From: Bradyrhizobium sp. AZCC 1693
GTDB taxonomy: Bacteria > Pseudomonadota > Alphaproteobacteria > Rhizobiales > Xanthobacteraceae
NCBI RefSeq assembly: GCF_036924745.1
Contig: NZ_JAZHSD010000001.1
Span: 3,968,001-4,032,000 of the forward strand
DNA length: 64,000 nt
Reading direction: 5' to 3'
The translations under genes were made by a program, and so were the position numbers. The notes under the pieces are model-generated. The model searched no databases, was not told where the DNA came from, and saw only the letters and a program-made list of their open reading frames with translations. Of the stretch, positions 15,270 to 23,656 are shown piece by piece (the stretch's first letter is position 1; the number at the start of each line of letters is the position of its first letter).

Positions 15270-17603
15270 CTAGCCGGCCGCGCGCCGCGGCTTTGCATTC
15301 GCGGCATCAGCGGCCGCCGGAACCTGCATCAGAATGGTTTGAGCTGTAGGCGCGATTTCCACGCCGCACTCCTGGAATCGCCGCTTCATGCGGCGGTTGA
15401 ATTCCCGCTGCACCGGCCAGCGGCCGGCGTCGCTGCAGCGAATCTGGCCGACGATCGAGGCCATCGAGCCGTCCACCTTGTCGACGCCCCACAATTCGAG
15501 ATCGCCGCGGATCAGGTGCTGGAATTCCACCTCGCGGCGCATCTCGGCGACGATGTCTTTCAGTATCTGGCCGGCGCGGTCGGTGTCTTCCTTGTAGGAG
15601 ACGTTGACGCTGACGGCCGCGTTGCCGGCGCCGCGGCTTGAATTGGTGATGGTCGTCACCGCACTGAACGGCACGATGTGCACCGAGCCGTCGCCGGAGC
15701 GCAGGCGAAGGGTGCGGATCGAGACGTTTTCCACCACGCCCGACAGGCCCGACAGCGTGACGTTGTCGCCGACCTGGACGGTGTTCTCGAGCAGCAGGAA
15801 AAGCCCGGTGATAAGGTCCTGCACCAGTTTCTGCGAGCCGAAGCCGATGGCGATGCCGACGATGCCGGCGCCGGCCAGCAACGGCGCGACGTTGACGCCG
15901 ATTTCGCTCAGCGCGGTGAGGCCGACGACGGTGACGATCAGGCCCAGCAGCACCGTTCGCAGCATCGGCTGAAAGGTGCGCAGCCGCGCCGCGCGCGCGT
16001 AATGGCCCTCGCGCGACAGCGCATTGATCTTGCGGTCCAGCAGCGCGTTGCTGATCTCCCAGATCGCCGCCGCCGCCAGCGCGGCAATGCCGACGGTCAC
16101 CACCGCCGACAGCAACCGGCTGCCGATCTGGCCGCCATAGAACCAGACGATGGCATCGACGCCCCAGACCTCCAGCAGCGCAACGAAGCCGATGAACGCA
16201 ATCACCGCCGAGACGATATTGCGCAGCAGCGGCAGATAGCGGTTGGCGCGGGTCTCGAGGCCCGGGAAGCGGCGCAGCAGATCGGGGCTGATGCGAAAGC
16301 CGCGGTCGATCAGGCTCAGCACGAGAATGGTGGCAAGACGCATGATCAGCACGACCGCGATGGTGCCGACGAAATACTGCAGCAGCAGCGCGTAGCCGTT
16401 GCGGATGTTCAGCGCCCACACCGCCCACAGAGCGAGATCGAGCGCGATCGCCAGATAATGCCAGAGGCCGGCGATGCGATTGCGCACCCTGACCGCGGCG
16501 CCCTCGCGGCCGGCCGGCGCGCGAATGGCCTCGGCGACGGGCCTTCGGCACTGCAGGATGATGACGACAACAAAGAGATGCACGACCAGCATCACCAGGC
16601 GCAGCACCGTTGCGTAGCCGGCGCGATGCAGGCCCAGCAGCAGCGCTACATTGGCGAAGGCGATGCCCGAGACGGCGACGGTAACGATGCGCCGCGCCCA
16701 TATCTCGATGTAGGCTGCCGTCTCGGCGCGAACGCGAAACAGGCCGAACGGCCCGGCCAGCGCCCGCACGACGCAGATCAGCGCGCGCGACAGCGCATAG
16801 GCGTTGACGACCGCAAGGATCACCAGCCGGGTGGTTGCGAGATCGCCGATACCGGTGCCGAGCAACATCGTGGCGATCCCGATGAAGACGAGCACCGGGA
16901 GCAATTCAAGCGCGAGACGTCCCAGCACGAAGGGCAGCCTGACCAGCGACTGCCAGGTGCGCGCCAGGCTGAGCCGCCGTTGCTGCAGCTTGGGCTCCGC
17001 GACGACGTCAGCCGCCGACGATGGCGGATCCGCCACGGCCAGCGTCTGCGCCGGGGCGCGCGCGGTTTGCGGAAGCCGCGCTTCCAGGAGCGCCACCGGC
17101 CGCTTGATGAGGCGGAACACCAGCCACTCGGCAGCGAAGGCACAGAGGAACACCAGCGCCAGCTTCCACGCGATATCGAGCAATTGATGATAGGCGGACG
17201 GATCGTTGGCGGTCCGCACGAACCAGTAATAGAACGCCCGAAAATGCGTCAGTGTCCGCGCTACGTCGGCAACCTCGCGCGAAATCTCGCCGACCTGCTC
17301 GGATATCGAAAGCAGAAGCTGTGCGCCAAGGCTGTCCGAAGTTAGCGGTATCGCGGATTTCTGCTCGAGCGCGGCGGCTTGCGGCGGCTGCGAGGCATTG
17401 GCGATCACACGCAGCGTCTCGATGACCTGCGCGCGCTTCTTGTCGTCGGAAAGGGTCTCGAGCGCCCGCTTCGCCTGCTCGGGCGAAAGCACGTCAACTT
17501 TATCGGCGGCAGGGGCAGCCGGCGCAGCGCCGGGCTGAGCGAAAGCCGGAACAATAAACAAGACGCTGGCGAAGAGTAGCGACGGCAGGAGTTTGAGCGA
17601 CAC
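15270..17603 (-). CDS. Large MscS-family mechanosensitive channel
   Basis: Inner-membrane channel of 777 residues that would release solutes under hypo-osmotic stress. A signal peptide (residues 1-22) and a periplasmic helical region (about 30-130) precede roughly ten hydrophobic segments. The MscS core lies at about 570-690, with the glycine/alanine-rich pore helix ALLAGAGIVGIAIGFGSQKLVQDLITGLFLLLE and the beta domain VQVGDNVTLSGLSGVVENVSIRTLRLRSGDGSVHIVPFSAV. The size and N-terminal extension resemble YbiO/MscM-like members rather than small MscS. It stands alone between a decayed gene end and a nitronate monooxygenase gene on the same strand. Confidence 0.88.
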   Translation of the reverse strand: MSLKLLPSLLFASVLFIVPAFAQPGAAPAAPAADKVDVLSPEQAKRALETLSDDKKRAQVIETLRVIANASQPPQAAALEQKSAIPLTSDSLGAQLLLSISEQVGEISREVADVARTLTHFRAFYYWFVRTANDPSAYHQLLDIAWKLALVFLCAFAAEWLVFRLIKRPVALLEARLPQTARAPAQTLAVADPPSSAADVVAEPKLQQRRLSLARTWQSLVRLPFVLGRLALELLPVLVFIGIATMLLGTGIGDLATTRLVILAVVNAYALSRALICVVRALAGPFGLFRVRAETAAYIEIWARRIVTVAVSGIAFANVALLLGLHRAGYATVLRLVMLVVHLFVVVIILQCRRPVAEAIRAPAGREGAAVRVRNRIAGLWHYLAIALDLALWAVWALNIRNGYALLLQYFVGTIAVVLIMRLATILVLSLIDRGFRISPDLLRRFPGLETRANRYLPLLRNIVSAVIAFIGFVALLEVWGVDAIVWFYGGQIGSRLLSAVVTVGIAALAAAAIWEISNALLDRKINALSREGHYARAARLRTFQPMLRTVLLGLIVTVVGLTALSEIGVNVAPLLAGAGIVGIAIGFGSQKLVQDLITGLFLLLENTVQVGDNVTLSGLSGVVENVSIRTLRLRSGDGSVHIVPFSAVTTITNSSRGAGNAAVSVNVSYKEDTDRAGQILKDIVAEMRREVEFQHLIRGDLELWGVDKVDGSMASIVGQIRCSDAGRWPVQREFNRRMKRRFQECGVEIAPTAQTILMQVPAAADAANAKPRRAAG

Positions 17604-17835
17604 GAAGACCTCTTTGGAAAAAATGCGCCCGACGGCGAAACCGGGATCGGCCTCGCCCTCGCGCCTGCGTCATGTCGGATTGCCTGTTTTCGCCGCCATC
17701 CTGTGTCGGAAGTTTGCCATAGCGACGGTTTTCTTTTGGCATTTCGCCTGGCATTGCAGCATCACAGAAATGCCGCAGCGCCTAATCGCCGGGAACTTTT
17801 GCCATTGCCGCAAAAAGAGGGAAAAGCGTAGCGCT

Positions 17836-18819
17836 CTAATCAAGTCTGACGCGCGCGGCGGCCTCGCGAAATTCCGCTGATGTGCGCGCCACCAGCTCAT
17901 CGACCGAAAGCAGCTCCGTTACGCCCGAGACGGAATGTCCCGCGCTCCAGATATCCTTCCAGCTTTTTGGACGGCTCTCGCGCGCACCGATGTCGATATC
18001 CTTGCCGATATCGATCGCGCCGCGCAGCGGCAGATTATCCGGATCGAGCCCGGCGGCCTCGATCGAGGGCCGCAGCATGTTGGTCTGCAATCCCGTAAAC
18101 GCCGACGTCAGCAGGACATCGTCGGCGCTGCTCGCAACCAGCAGCTCCTTGTATCTGATATCCGCCATGCTCTCGTGCGTGGCGATGAATTTTGTGCCCA
18201 TATAGGCGAGTTCGCAGCCGAGCGCCTGCGCGGCGCGAAGGGCGTGGCCATCGGCGATGCCGCCCGCCAGCACCAATGGCCCATCGAAGAACGCCCGCAC
18301 CGCGCGCACGAACACGAAGGGATTGAGCCAGCCGGTTTGACCGCCCGCGCCGGCCGTCAGCAGCACCAAGCCGTCCGCCCCCGCAGCCACCGCACGCTCG
18401 GCATGGCGGATCGAGGCAACGTCTGCGAAAACCAGCGCACCGGCATCGTGCAGCGGCTTTAGCACCGGGGCCGGCGATCCGACCGACGTAATCACCATCT
18501 CCGGCCGGTGCCGCAGCAGCACCTGCAGATCCTGCTCCAGCCGCGCATTGGAACGATGCACGATCAGGTTCGCGCAGACCGGCGCTGACGGTTTGCCGCT
18601 GGCATCCGCATACGCCTTCAACCTGATGTCGATATCCGACAGCCATTCGTCCAGTTGTTCGGGGCTGCGGCAGTTCACCGTGGGAAACGAACCGATCACG
18701 CCGTTGCGGCAGGCGGCTACCACAAGGTCCGTGCCGGAGACGAGAAACATCGGCGCCGCGATCAGCGGCAAACTGAGGCGGTCGCGAAAGCGCGAGAGAG
18801 CATCGGATGATTGCGTCAT
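17836..18819 (-). CDS. Nitronate monooxygenase family flavoprotein, copy 1
   Basis: FMN-dependent TIM-barrel enzyme of 327 residues of the 2-nitropropane dioxygenase/nitronate monooxygenase family, which oxidises alkyl nitronates such as propionate 3-nitronate. Seen: the N-terminal LPLIAAPMFLVSGTDLVVAACRNGVIGSFP, the phosphate-binding GADGLVLLTAGAGGQTGW segment and LAGGIADGHALRAAQALGCELAYMGTKFIAT. A paralogue of similar length lies at 29786-30754. The start ATG 18819 is the natural family N-terminus. It is divergent from an acyl-CoA ligase gene, with a 50-bp repeat between. Some family members act instead as fatty-acid-related oxidoreductases, so the substrate is uncertain. Confidence 0.85.
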   Translation of the reverse strand: MTQSSDALSRFRDRLSLPLIAAPMFLVSGTDLVVAACRNGVIGSFPTVNCRSPEQLDEWLSDIDIRLKAYADASGKPSAPVCANLIVHRSNARLEQDLQVLLRHRPEMVITSVGSPAPVLKPLHDAGALVFADVASIRHAERAVAAGADGLVLLTAGAGGQTGWLNPFVFVRAVRAFFDGPLVLAGGIADGHALRAAQALGCELAYMGTKFIATHESMADIRYKELLVASSADDVLLTSAFTGLQTNMLRPSIEAAGLDPDNLPLRGAIDIGKDIDIGARESRPKSWKDIWSAGHSVSGVTELLSVDELVARTSAEFREAAARVRLD

Positions 18820-18864
18820 GCTGGCTTGAGCCGCGTCCTCTTTGTGCTAGCGTTCATTGTTGTC

Positions 18865-18914
18865 TTGACGCGTTTTCTTCACGCGAACCGGTATCCACTT
18901 CGCTCGAAAACGCT
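18865..18914. repeat. 50-bp dispersed hairpin repeat, copy 2
   Basis: Matches 10687-10736 except at two positions. It sits between the divergent nitronate monooxygenase and acyl-CoA ligase genes, about 56 bp before the ligase start, so it may overlap promoter sequence. Confidence 0.75.
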
Positions 18915-18970
18915 ATGGACGCCAACATTGGCACGGGCGAAGGCCAATTACAAAACAGCGGGAGAAAAGA

Positions 18971-20533
18971 ATGAGCAATCCGCTCTACGCGTTTCCGACG
19001 GCGTGCGAGCAGACCTTGCGGGCGCTGGCGCGCTACCCGCAACGCACGGCGTTCAGCTGGCCGGGCGGATCGATCACCTATCGCGGCACGACCGACATGA
19101 TCGGACGCATCCAGAGCGTCTTCATGCAACTGGGCTTTGCGCCCGGCACCCGCGTCGCCTTCCTCACCGCCAACCGCGCCGACACCTGGAGCGCCGGCTG
19201 CGCCGCGCAATTGTCGCGGTTCGCGATCACCTGGCTGCATCCGTTGGGATCGCTGGACGATCAACTGTTTCAACTGGAAGATTCCGAAGCGCAGATGCTG
19301 GTGGTCGACGGCGTGACGTTCCGCGATCGCGGTGGCGAGCTCGCCGCCAGGGCCACGGGTCTGAAGACCGTCTTCACGCTCGGGCCGGCCGACTACGGCG
19401 TCGACCTGCTGCAGGCGATCGAGGCGGCCTGCAGCGCCACGGCGCGCAGCTTTGCTCGTCATGACGACATCGCCACGCTCAACTATACCGGCGGCACGAC
19501 GGGAAAATCCAAGGGTGCGCTGCGCTATCACCGCGAATATGGCGGCTTTGCCAGTGCGATCCTGGCCGATTTCGAAATTCCAGAGACCCCGCGCTATCTG
19601 ACGGTGGCGCCGATCAGCCATGTCGCGGGGACAAAAGTACTGCCGACGCTGATGCGCGGCGGCACCGTGCACATGCTTAAAGGTTTTGATCCCGAAGCCG
19701 TGTTCAAGACGATCGAGCGCGAGAGGATCAATTTCACTTTGTTCGTGCCGACGATGATCTACGTGATGCTGGATCATCCCGCGCTCGACAAGACCGACCT
19801 CTCCTCGCTCGAATTGTTGCTGTATGGCGCTTCCGCGATGTCGCCGAGTCGGCTGGTCGAGGGCATCGAGCGGATCGGGCCGGTATTCTCGCAGCTTTAC
19901 GGCCAGACCGAATGTTATCCGGTGTCGGTGCTGCGCAAGGCCGAGCACGATCCCAAGACACCGGAATTGCTCCTGTCCTGCGGATTCCCGATCGCCGCGT
20001 GCCAGGTCAAGATTCTCGACAATGACGACCAGGAAGTCGCAACCGGCGAGGCCGGCGAGATCTGCGTTCGCGCCGGCCACGTGATGGCCGAGTACTGGAA
20101 GCGTCCGGACACGACGGCTGAGACGCTCAAAAGCGGCTGGCTACACACCGGCGACATCGCGCGGGTCGACGAACGCGGCTACATGTTCATCCTCGACCGC
20201 AAGAAGGATATGATCGTCTCCGGCGGCTTCAACATTTTTCCGCGCGAGGTCGAAGATGTGTTGTCGCAGCATGCCGACGTCGCGATGGTCGCCGTGGTCG
20301 GCGTGCCCGATGACAAGTGGGGCGAGGCCGTCACCGCCGTGGTCGTCGCGCGCGAAGGTGCGCGGCTGAATGCGGATGAACTGATCAACCTCGTCAAGAC
20401 GAAGAAGGGCTCGGCGCACGCGCCAAAGCACATCAAGTTCGTCACCGAGTTGCCGATGACCGGCGTCGGCAAGGTCGACAAGAAGGTGCTGAAGGCCGGC
20501 TTCTGGACCGGCCGCGAACGGATGGTGGGGTAG
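18971..20533 (+). CDS. AMP-binding acyl-CoA synthetase
   Basis: ATP-dependent CoA ligase of 520 residues in the ANL superfamily; it activates a carboxylic acid through an acyl-adenylate. Motifs: P-loop NYTGGTTGKSKGAL, the acyl-pocket motif LYGQTECYPVSVL, the hinge HTGDIARVDERGYMFILDRKKDMIVSGGFNIFPREVE, and a C-terminal catalytic lysine in TGVGKVDKKVLK. The ribosome binding site GGAGAAAAG precedes ATG 18971. No operon partner is visible (minE follows on the other strand), so the acid activated, probably a medium- or long-chain fatty acid, is unknown. Confidence 0.87.
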   Translation: MSNPLYAFPTACEQTLRALARYPQRTAFSWPGGSITYRGTTDMIGRIQSVFMQLGFAPGTRVAFLTANRADTWSAGCAAQLSRFAITWLHPLGSLDDQLFQLEDSEAQMLVVDGVTFRDRGGELAARATGLKTVFTLGPADYGVDLLQAIEAACSATARSFARHDDIATLNYTGGTTGKSKGALRYHREYGGFASAILADFEIPETPRYLTVAPISHVAGTKVLPTLMRGGTVHMLKGFDPEAVFKTIERERINFTLFVPTMIYVMLDHPALDKTDLSSLELLLYGASAMSPSRLVEGIERIGPVFSQLYGQTECYPVSVLRKAEHDPKTPELLLSCGFPIAACQVKILDNDDQEVATGEAGEICVRAGHVMAEYWKRPDTTAETLKSGWLHTGDIARVDERGYMFILDRKKDMIVSGGFNIFPREVEDVLSQHADVAMVAVVGVPDDKWGEAVTAVVVAREGARLNADELINLVKTKKGSAHAPKHIKFVTELPMTGVGKVDKKVLKAGFWTGRERMVG

Positions 20534-20537
20534 GCCT

Positions 20538-20599
20538 CACACGGTGGGACGATCGTGTCGCGGACGCAGCGCGACGCGCGGCGCAGCATCCGGGACACG
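20538..20599. repeat. Short intergenic hairpin repeat, partial family B
   Basis: GTGTCGCGGACGCAGCG on the left and GCAGCATCCGGGACACG on the right form inverted ends between the convergent acyl-CoA ligase and minE genes. It may serve as a bidirectional transcription stop, though no T-tract is seen. Confidence 0.5.
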
Positions 20600-20607
20600 A
20601 AAGATCC

Positions 20608-20901
20608 CTAGCCCGCCATGCGCCTCTCGGCCACCTTCGACTTGTCGAAATTGTTGGGCACCTCGATATCGACTTCCAGCGTCGAGACGTTCTTGCCCCG
20701 CTCCAGCTTGACGATGACCTTGTCGGGGTCGAGCTGTACGTGTTTCGATACGACGGCGAGAATTTCCTCCCGCAGCGTGACCAGCAGGTCGGACTGGCCG
20801 AGCAGCCCGCGCTCGTGCTGCAGCAAAATCTGCAGCCGCTCCCGGGCAACGGGGGCAGTCGCCTCGCGGCCGCCGAACAGCCGCAGCAGCCTCATGCTCA
20901 T
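20608..20901 (-). CDS. minE: Cell-division topological specificity factor MinE
   Basis: Protein of 97 residues. MinE stimulates MinD ATP hydrolysis at the membrane and drives the oscillation that keeps the MinC inhibitor away from mid-cell. The contact helix region ARERLQILLQHERG, with LLGQSDLLVTLREEILAVVSKHV following, and the C-terminal dimer domain (LDPDKVIVKLERGKNVSTLEVDIEVP) match the family. The ATG overlaps the minD stop (ATGA), so translation is coupled. It is the last gene of the minC-minD-minE operon. Confidence 0.93.
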   Translation of the reverse strand: MSMRLLRLFGGREATAPVARERLQILLQHERGLLGQSDLLVTLREEILAVVSKHVQLDPDKVIVKLERGKNVSTLEVDIEVPNNFDKSKVAERRMAG

Positions 20902-21713
20902 GCAGCCCTCCGACCCAGTAGCCGATCCATGAAGCCCTTGCGTTCGGCCGGCACGACCATGGCGACTTCCTCGCCCATCAGGCGGCGCGAAGCGTCAACA
21001 TAGGCGCGGGCCGGCGCGCTCTCGGCATTGTTGAGCGTCACCGGCGTGCCGACATTGGACGCCTTCAGGACATCCTGGCTCTCGGGGATGATGCCGAGCA
21101 GGGGCGTCGCGAGGATTTCCAGGATGTCGTCGATATTGAGCATCTCGCCGCGCGCCGCGCGCGCTGGATCGTAGCGGGTGATCAGAATGTGTTTCTCGAC
21201 CCGCTCGCCCCGCTCCGCCCTCACCGTCTTCGAATCGAGCATGCCGATGATGCGGTCGGAATCGCGCACCGAGGAAACCTCGGGATTGGTGACAATGACG
21301 GCCTCGTCGGCATAGCGCATGGCAAGCGTCGCGCCGCGCTCGATGCCGGCCGGGCTGTCGCACAGGATCCAGTCGAACCGGCTCCTGAGCTCGGTGATGA
21401 CGCGGCCGACCCCCTCATCGGTCAGCGCATCCTTGTCCCTCGTCTGCGAGGCCGGCAGCAGCCAGAGATTTTCCAGCCGCTTGTCGCGGATCAAGGCCTG
21501 CGGCAGCTTGGCAACACCCTGCACCACGTTAATGAGGTCGAACACCACGCGGCGTTCGGCGCCCATCACCAGATCGAGGTTGCGCAGGCCGACGTCGAAA
21601 TCGACCACCACGACGTTTTGCCCGCTTTGGGCAAGCGCCGCGCCGAGCGCGGCGGTAGAGGTGGTCTTTCCAACGCCTCCCTTGCCTGAGGTAACGACCA
21701 GCACCTTGGCCAT
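20898..21713 (-). CDS. minD: Septum-site determining ATPase MinD
   Basis: Membrane-cycling ParA/MinD ATPase of 271 residues that recruits MinC and responds to MinE. It has the deviant Walker A KGGVGKTTS (signature lysine Lys11), the switch I motif VVDFDVGLRNLD, Walker B-like WILCDSPAG, and a C-terminal amphipathic membrane-targeting helix (ERKGFMDRLLGRRAA). It lies 19 bp after minC and overlaps minE by four bases. Length and order agree with other alphaproteobacterial min operons. Confidence 0.95.
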   Translation of the reverse strand: MAKVLVVTSGKGGVGKTTSTAALGAALAQSGQNVVVVDFDVGLRNLDLVMGAERRVVFDLINVVQGVAKLPQALIRDKRLENLWLLPASQTRDKDALTDEGVGRVITELRSRFDWILCDSPAGIERGATLAMRYADEAVIVTNPEVSSVRDSDRIIGMLDSKTVRAERGERVEKHILITRYDPARAARGEMLNIDDILEILATPLLGIIPESQDVLKASNVGTPVTLNNAESAPARAYVDASRRLMGEEVAMVVPAERKGFMDRLLGRRAA

Positions 21714-21732
21714 ACGTGATCTCCTTAGCCGG

Positions 21733-22431
21733 TTAATTCAGCGGGGTAATTTTCATGGTGTCGCCTTCCAGCCAGGCCTGCGCCGGGCGGTTGCGAAGCG
21801 AAACGTCGATTTCTTCTGCAGTCTGGTAGTAGCCGTCGATCGCAAGCAGTTCGGCCTCGATTTTCTGGCAGTAGATCCGCGCGCTGGAATTGCCGTTGAC
21901 GCCCGCCATCGCGCGGCCGCGCAACGTCCCGTAGATGTGGATCGATCCGCCGGCGACGATCTCCGCACCGGAGCCAACCGAGCCGAGCACGGTGACGTCG
22001 CCCTCGATGAAGACGATCGACTGACCGGAACGCACCGGGCTATCGAGCAGCAGCGAGGTCGGCTTCCGCTTGGCCTCCGGCTCGGGCTTCGCCGGCTCGC
22101 TGCGCGTAATCACGCAAGCGCGGCCGCCGGTCAGCAAAGGCGGCATGTTCGCCGCGAGGCGTTCTTCGTCCACGCCCTCGATGCCGAGGACGCGGATGTT
22201 GCGCTCGTTGAGGCTGCCGACGAGATGGGCGATGGCGGCCCCGGAGAGATCGACGGCTGCGAGATCGAGCACGATCGGCTTGCCGACGAAGTAGCCCGGC
22301 GAGCGCGCCAGCGTGGCGTCGATCTCGGCGAGCCATTCCACGATCGGCACGACGGGGCTGAATACGAACGCGACATAGGAACGGCCGCGCAGCCGGACCA
22401 GTTGACGCGTGGGATCCGCTCGTACGTCCAT
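21733..22431 (-). CDS. minC: Septum-site determining protein MinC
   Basis: FtsZ polymerisation inhibitor of 232 residues. The N-terminal domain (about 10-110) ends in a variable linker with a Pro/Lys-rich stretch (KPEPEAKRKPT). The C-terminal beta-helix domain holds the MinD-binding region: VRSGQSIVFIEGDVTVLGSVGSGAEIVAGGSIHIYGTLRGRAMAGVNGNSSARIYCQKIEAELLAIDGYY. It is the first gene of the operon; the promoter should be in the long AT-richer gap upstream, where several GTTAAC sites lie. Confidence 0.93.
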   Translation of the reverse strand: MDVRADPTRQLVRLRGRSYVAFVFSPVVPIVEWLAEIDATLARSPGYFVGKPIVLDLAAVDLSGAAIAHLVGSLNERNIRVLGIEGVDEERLAANMPPLLTGGRACVITRSEPAKPEPEAKRKPTSLLLDSPVRSGQSIVFIEGDVTVLGSVGSGAEIVAGGSIHIYGTLRGRAMAGVNGNSSARIYCQKIEAELLAIDGYYQTAEEIDVSLRNRPAQAWLEGDTMKITPLN

Positions 22432-23041
22432 GATGTTTCGACTCGCCTTTCTTAGTGAATGGTTAACAATCGGCCAACTTGGTTAACGAGTAATTAATGC
22501 GACAACCCGCGCTACGCGCAGAAAAGCGCGCAACTGGCGGCAAATTCGGCGCATTTGTGGCTGATTCTTGCTGCTGATCGTGGGGAACGCGCGTCAAACC
22601 CTATGCCCATAGGGGTCTCGCGAGTTGTAGTTAACAGGACCTCAACTTACTTTCGTCACGTTTCCGACCTAAATTAGTCCTCGCGCGGCTCCAACAAACT
22701 TATGTGTGCTGGCAGGCTTCCCGGGTCTGGCAGCTCATTCCGTCGGGCAGACGGACATTTGCCGGCAGGGGACTAAGGCAGTGGAAGCCGTGGGGATGGT
22801 GTGGTCGCGAGACATGATCTCGCAGACAGGTGTCGTCGAACGCAAAGGCGACGCCCGAAACTTTGCTTCAAATCTTCCAACCAAACCTGGCAGCGCCTGG
22901 AGAACGGACGTGGATTCCTCCGCGCACCTGCTCCGTGAGCTGGAACTCCTGTCCGATACGTCCGCAGCCGTTTCGCCGCCAACCGATCCGCCGGGTCATC
23001 CACCAAGTGCCAATCCGCCAAGTGTCACGAGGAGTAAGCGT
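22432..23041. other. 610-bp divergent intergenic region between minC and a one-TM protein gene
   Basis: The minC-proximal half is AT-richer than the window average and holds three GTTAAC sites. It should contain the promoters of minCDE and of the divergent gene at 23042. The half nearest 23042 reads open in that gene's frame for 112 codons (from 22706), but the composition is not convincing and a good ribosome binding site exists only at 23042. I see no RNA gene or hairpin of note. Confidence 0.5.
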
Positions 23042-23590
23042 ATGAGTAGTGTGAGTGAGCAGGAACATCTCAATCCCCGCGATCCGCTGTACTACGCGCC
23101 GCGCTGGCTACGGGAGCGGTCGGCCATGCGCGCCGGAAGTCACGACACGCCGTTTTCTCCGGTGTCGTTCGACTCCCAGCTCGAGAGCGCGGTATCGGAT
23201 GCGCTGCGCCATCCGCTCGATCCCGAGGTCATGCACGAACCCGACCTGGAGTCGAAGAAGGCATTGTGGACCATCGTGGCGCGCTTCGCCGCCGCCATCG
23301 GCGTTGCGGCGCTCGTGGCGCTGTTCTTCGTGGTCGCCGTGCCCGGCTCGCGCCAGAGCGATGGTGAGCAGTCGTCGACGTTCTCCAACGTCGCACAGTC
23401 GATCAAGAACGCGCTGTCTCCATCCGGAGAGGCTGCGCAAAAGCCTGCGATCAACGAGTTCCAGTCCTTTCTCGCCTCCACCCCGCCGAGCGCTCCGGCG
23501 GCGTCCGAGCAGGACGGACAATTGCTCAAGCAGTTCATGCAGTGGCGCGAGAAGCCGGATCCGGCCACGCCACAACGCACCAACCCATAA
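23042..23590 (+). CDS. Hypothetical single-pass membrane protein
   Basis: Protein of 182 residues. The start at 23042 is chosen because AGGAG lies ten bases upstream. The N-terminal 75 residues are soluble (NPRDPLYYAPRWLRERSAMRAGSHDTPFSPVSFDSQLESAVSDALRHPLDPEVMHEPD). One membrane segment follows at about 80-105 (ALWTIVARFAAAIGVAALVALFFVVAVPG), then a Ser/Pro/Ala-rich tail ending QLLKQFMQWREKPDPATPQRTNP. The gene is followed after 66 bp by an extended ABC-type binding protein on the same strand, so the two may form one unit. No known family is recognised. Confidence 0.65.
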   Translation: MSSVSEQEHLNPRDPLYYAPRWLRERSAMRAGSHDTPFSPVSFDSQLESAVSDALRHPLDPEVMHEPDLESKKALWTIVARFAAAIGVAALVALFFVVAVPGSRQSDGEQSSTFSNVAQSIKNALSPSGEAAQKPAINEFQSFLASTPPSAPAASEQDGQLLKQFMQWREKPDPATPQRTNP

Positions 23591-23656
23591 TCCAGACGGA
23601 GGGCTGACGATGCCTGAGAACCAACTTACGGCTGACTTGTTCTCAAGGAGTTTGCC

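Noticed and set aside
15678..17345. Long plus-strand open frame (555 codons) opposite the MscS channel gene
   Set aside because: Its translation is Asp/Gln/Arg-rich with no domain, typical of the antisense of a hydrophobic GC-rich gene. The minus-strand frame has clear MscS motifs.
22706..23041. N-terminal extension of the one-TM protein by 112 codons
   Set aside because: No ribosome binding site before the first Met and poor coding character, while AGGAG precedes 23042.
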